Part shown: positions 49,639 to 52,328 of the stretch, in pieces
Layout of the letters: every line of letters begins with the position of its first letter
Position numbering within the stretch: position 1 is the first letter of the stretch
Source of the DNA: Bacteroides sp.
GTDB taxonomy: Bacteria > Bacteroidota > Bacteroidia > Bacteroidales > Muribaculaceae
Assembly: GCA_014801525.1 (NCBI GenBank)
Contig: JAAVEB010000009.1
Coordinates: 1 to 52,328, forward strand
Length of the DNA stretch: 52,328 nucleotides
Direction of reading: 5' to 3'
Notes under the pieces: model-generated
What the model was told of the DNA's origin: nothing
Databases searched by the model: none
Seen by the model: only the letters and a program-made list of their open reading frames with translations
Made by a program: the position numbers and the translations under genes

Positions 49639-52239
49639 CTATTTTTTGAGGGAGACTGAAATGAGGAGTTCCCTGCCACGGAGCCGGCGCTGGCTCTCGA
49701 ATGACGTAAGTTGATTATAGGATGTGTAATTGTAGGAACGGCGGTTAAAGAGGTTGTTGATCACTGCCGAGAGTTCGACACGTTTATTCAATTTAAAAAT
49801 AGCTTTTGCGTCGAGCAGAAACACATTCTTGAATTTGTCGGCAGTCAGCTCATTCCGATAATGTTCGCCGGCAATGTTCCACTGCCACTTTTTGTGGGGT
49901 GTCAAATTGATAAGCAGCTCGTTCTGAATATCCTGAAGCCACGATGCTTTTGCCGCATTCATTGCCAAGCGGCTGGATGACAAGCTGATTTTATAGTCAA
50001 ACCCGAGCCATCGCAGCGGCGCTCCGCTAATCTTAAATGCCGTCGACCATGACGTGGTGACCGAATTCACATCCCGGTTCTCGGAAATCAAGCGCGACTC
50101 ACTGCGGCTGAAGCTGCCGAGGATATTAAAACTTCCTCGAATGAAGTCGAGGGTCTTGCCGATATTTCCATTTGCCATAAACATTTCGGAGTCGCTATTT
50201 GCCGAGGTGTAGGAGTAGACGATGTAATCGCCATAAAGCTGTTGAGCCAGAGTATAAGGGCGATGACTCCACGACTGCATGACAAAAGCATTGGCAAACA
50301 ACCCGCGGCGGGTGTGCTTGTAAGAGAGATTAGCCGACAGGTTGCGTGATGTAGAGTTGTAGAAGTCATCGACGCCGCGGCGGAAGGAGCGGTAGTCGGT
50401 CATCACATATCCTGGCTGTATGAGCGCCAAATCCATGGGTGAGCGCCCTATGCCTCCGCGCATACTTATCGACAGGCGATTGTTGGGTTTCCAGTTCATT
50501 GACAGCGACGGGGAGAAATAGCCCTCGCTGTGATTGGCGAGCGCTTTGTCAAACGTGTAACGCGCAAAGCTGACCGGAGCGCTTAGAGTGAAGTTGACAC
50601 GCTTCACCCAATACTCGAATTTGGGCGTGGCATATACCGTGAGATAATTTGTGTTCAGTACATTTGTCGTCTCTTCGCCGAGGAGCTCAACGGGGAGGTC
50701 AGGCAGCCGAGTGTTGAGCGAGCGGAAATATCCCTTGACACCACCTTCGAGGCTGACGGTGACACCTTTCAGCGAGAAGGCGTAGGAGGCGCTCTCGTTG
50801 GTGTAGAAGGCATGGTCTTTTACACGCTGACGGATGAAATTCCCATCCATCGACACGGAAAGCGATTGGGGCATCGACTCCCATTCATTCTTGCTGAGGA
50901 AGGTGACAAGGTGGCTCTTGGTCGGCGATGACGAGCTGTTAAAACGCTTGATGAGCTTGAAATCGTTGCTCACATAGTAATCAGGCAGCGATGCCGCCTG
51001 GTCATTAGGCAGAGATCCGGTCACGCCGAGACTCACATCGTCCCAATTAATATTGGCGCTAAGAGTGTTGTTGATGAACGCTGTCTTTTGATTCAATTCA
51101 TAGATGAATTTGCCCGACAAGGCATGGGAGCGGTCTACGCCCTTGCGATTTTCGGTGACGACACGGTCGCCGTCATTCAGAAAATAGGTAGTTACGTTAG
51201 TCGCCGTTGCGGTGACACGGTTGAATGAATAGTCTATCTGTGTTTTCAGTTCTCCCCGTCCAAACTTCCACAGGGAGTTGGTCGATACGAGCGCCGAGCG
51301 GTTGAACATGGTTCGCTTGCGGCTAAGATCAGGCACTCCAGGGAGGGACACGTTGACGTAACCGCTCAGGTCAGTTCCGCGGCGTGAAGCGAAAAAGTCG
51401 GTGGTCTGCGCCGAGAGGTCTTTACCGATATTGTTGGTTTTGAAAGTAGTTATATTCTGAAAATCGGGCATGACCGCCATGGCAAATAGTTCGCCGTCCC
51501 ATATCGCTCCTTCAGGCTGCCACGCATATCCCCCGGCGGCATCTCCGTGGAAAGCCCATGTCGCTTTAGCCTTGTTTTTCAATTTTAGATTTATTGCAGC
51601 TTTGTCGGAAAAAGATATGCCTGAAAGCACTTGCATAGGCTGATGATTTTCCATCACTTCAACGGCGCCGACATCTTCATGACTGATGCCGTTGGTGGCT
51701 ATGCCATATTTTCCGCCAAGAAGATCGGAGCCTTCAATATAAAACTTGTTGATGTCCTCACCCTGATATTTGATTTTGCCTGAATTTTCGACGTCGATGC
51801 CCGGCATACGCTTGAGAACGTCGCCGATGGAACGGTCTTGCGATTGCGCGAAGCTGCCTACATTATAGGTAATGGTATCGCCCTGCTCCCTTATGCGGTC
51901 GGCTTTAACAGCCACCTCTTTTAGCTTGATTGCAGAGACTGCCATAGTTACCGTGACGGGAAACTGCACGCTGTCAAGCGCGACGGTTTGCTTTGCAAAT
52001 CCCATCATCGACACGTCGAGGGTGTAGCCCTTAATATCTGGCGACGAGATGGAGAACTTACCGGCAGCATCGGAAGAAGCATATTTCTTTATTTTTCCTT
52101 CGGCATTACGCAGGATCACTGAAGCGCCTGTAAGCGGCTCGTCAGTGCCCTCTTCCACTACGATACCGGTCACGTTGACCTGAGCCACGCTCGCCAACGC
52201 GATTAACACATATATCAATATGAGCGACAATCGAGTCAT
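49639..52239 (-). CDS. TonB-receptor-like outer-membrane protein with CRD domain
   Basis: 866 residues. Signal peptide about 1-19, a carboxypeptidase-regulatory-like domain (about 22-108, VTGIVVEEGTDEPLTGASVI), a plug-like region (about 112-230, RSIGDVLKRMPGIDVENSGK and INKFYIEGSDLLGGKYGIAT), then a long barrel with many aromatic strands, ending in ELLISVSLKK. It resembles the Bacteroidetes barrel proteins often found beside GLPGLI-type proteins, in which TonB-driven import is not certain. Its ATG overlaps the stop of the upstream gene (ATGA), so the two are translated together. Its stop is followed in the same frame by the dehydrogenase remnant. Confidence 0.8.
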   Translation of the reverse strand: MTRLSLILIYVLIALASVAQVNVTGIVVEEGTDEPLTGASVILRNAEGKIKKYASSDAAGKFSISSPDIKGYTLDVSMMGFAKQTVALDSVQFPVTVTMAVSAIKLKEVAVKADRIREQGDTITYNVGSFAQSQDRSIGDVLKRMPGIDVENSGKIKYQGEDINKFYIEGSDLLGGKYGIATNGISHEDVGAVEVMENHQPMQVLSGISFSDKAAINLKLKNKAKATWAFHGDAAGGYAWQPEGAIWDGELFAMAVMPDFQNITTFKTNNIGKDLSAQTTDFFASRRGTDLSGYVNVSLPGVPDLSRKRTMFNRSALVSTNSLWKFGRGELKTQIDYSFNRVTATATNVTTYFLNDGDRVVTENRKGVDRSHALSGKFIYELNQKTAFINNTLSANINWDDVSLGVTGSLPNDQAASLPDYYVSNDFKLIKRFNSSSSPTKSHLVTFLSKNEWESMPQSLSVSMDGNFIRQRVKDHAFYTNESASYAFSLKGVTVSLEGGVKGYFRSLNTRLPDLPVELLGEETTNVLNTNYLTVYATPKFEYWVKRVNFTLSAPVSFARYTFDKALANHSEGYFSPSLSMNWKPNNRLSISMRGGIGRSPMDLALIQPGYVMTDYRSFRRGVDDFYNSTSRNLSANLSYKHTRRGLFANAFVMQSWSHRPYTLAQQLYGDYIVYSYTSANSDSEMFMANGNIGKTLDFIRGSFNILGSFSRSESRLISENRDVNSVTTSWSTAFKISGAPLRWLGFDYKISLSSSRLAMNAAKASWLQDIQNELLINLTPHKKWQWNIAGEHYRNELTADKFKNVFLLDAKAIFKLNKRVELSAVINNLFNRRSYNYTSYNQLTSFESQRRLRGRELLISVSLKK

Positions 52240-52328
52240 AAATCATGGGGATAATCGATTTCTTCCTTGTCGTAATTCACGACTTTAGGTTCATTATCTT
52301 GAGGCGTGGCTTTGGGACCGACACCGTA
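52236..52328 (-). CDS. C-terminal end of an upstream gene, perhaps GLPGLI family (partial)
   Basis: Only the last 30 codons are inside the window: YGVGPKATPQDNEPKVVNYD followed by KEEIDYPHDL and TGA. The TGA overlaps the ATG of the receptor-like gene. Small GLPGLI-type secreted proteins often precede such barrel genes in Bacteroidetes, which is the only ground for the suggestion. Confidence 0.4.
   Translation of the reverse strand, partial: YGVGPKATPQDNEPKVVNYDKEEIDYPHDL

Noticed and set aside
1..52328. tRNA, rRNA, CRISPR or prophage
   Set aside because: Read for cloverleaf-like arms, spaced direct repeats and phage genes; none was found by eye, though a covariance search would be more sensitive for small RNAs.

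Overview
The window reads as a chromosomal segment of a gut-type Bacteroidales bacterium, most likely Muribaculaceae or a close relative. This rests on the gene families (TonB-dependent receptors with carboxypeptidase-regulatory domains, PorW/PorX/PorE-type proteins, GSCFA, DUF4919, DUF2461 and DUF4834 proteins, an SLBB polysaccharide exporter), on start codons without Shine-Dalgarno sequences, and on promoters of the Bacteroidetes type (TTTG, then about 20 bp, then TAnnTTTG). No rRNA, tRNA, CRISPR array, phage or intact transposase was seen.

Layout. 1-957 has no convincing gene but holds a cluster of short palindromes, including two copies of one three-hairpin unit facing each other (512-803) whose stems differ by compensating changes. 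958-6718 is accessory: an AraJ-type MFS exporter, a small beta-barrel protein, an AT-rich lipoprotein TPR regulator, and a fused rhamnogalacturonan acetylesterase/pectin methylesterase. 6775-16231 is one tight minus-strand run of nine genes: GH25 lysozyme, aroA, a Cys-rich membrane protein, a Zn/Mn ABC permease, porW, porX, tsaE, an Imm17-like membrane protein and birA. 16232-16585 is the divergent intergenic region with a good promoter facing right. 16586-24376 runs right: a WecA/MraY-type sugar-phosphate transferase, a six-SLBB exporter, a Wzz-like protein, then PorE and a GSCFA protein. 24497-29660 holds spoT, a 7TM-HD phosphodiesterase and a DUF4919 protein. 29674-32073 is a minus operon, psd-pssA-DUF4834-DUF2461. 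32318-37163 is a TonB receptor plus an unusual surface lipoprotein that is not SusD. After that come an S9 peptidase (minus), dnaB, a 12-repeat LRR secreted protein, lepA, nhaA, an operon of bioB, a TonB receptor and a heavy-metal-associated (HMA) protein, and at the right edge a TonB-receptor-like protein (minus) with the tail of its upstream partner.

How the genes connect. Three proteins related to the type IX secretion system lie on both sides of a polysaccharide-export trio, so the middle of the window is mostly about the cell envelope (secretion, exopolysaccharide, murein hydrolysis, phosphatidylethanolamine synthesis). Two second-messenger enzymes, for (p)ppGpp and probably c-di-AMP, are adjacent and only 6 bp apart. 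Biotin appears twice: synthesis (bioB) and attachment (birA).

No single unmistakably new system stands out. The best leads are the covarying palindromic pair at 512-803, the TonB receptor/lipoprotein pair at 32318-37163, the spoT-pgpH linkage, and the bioB-receptor-metal-protein operon. All functions come from reading the sequence; no database search was run.
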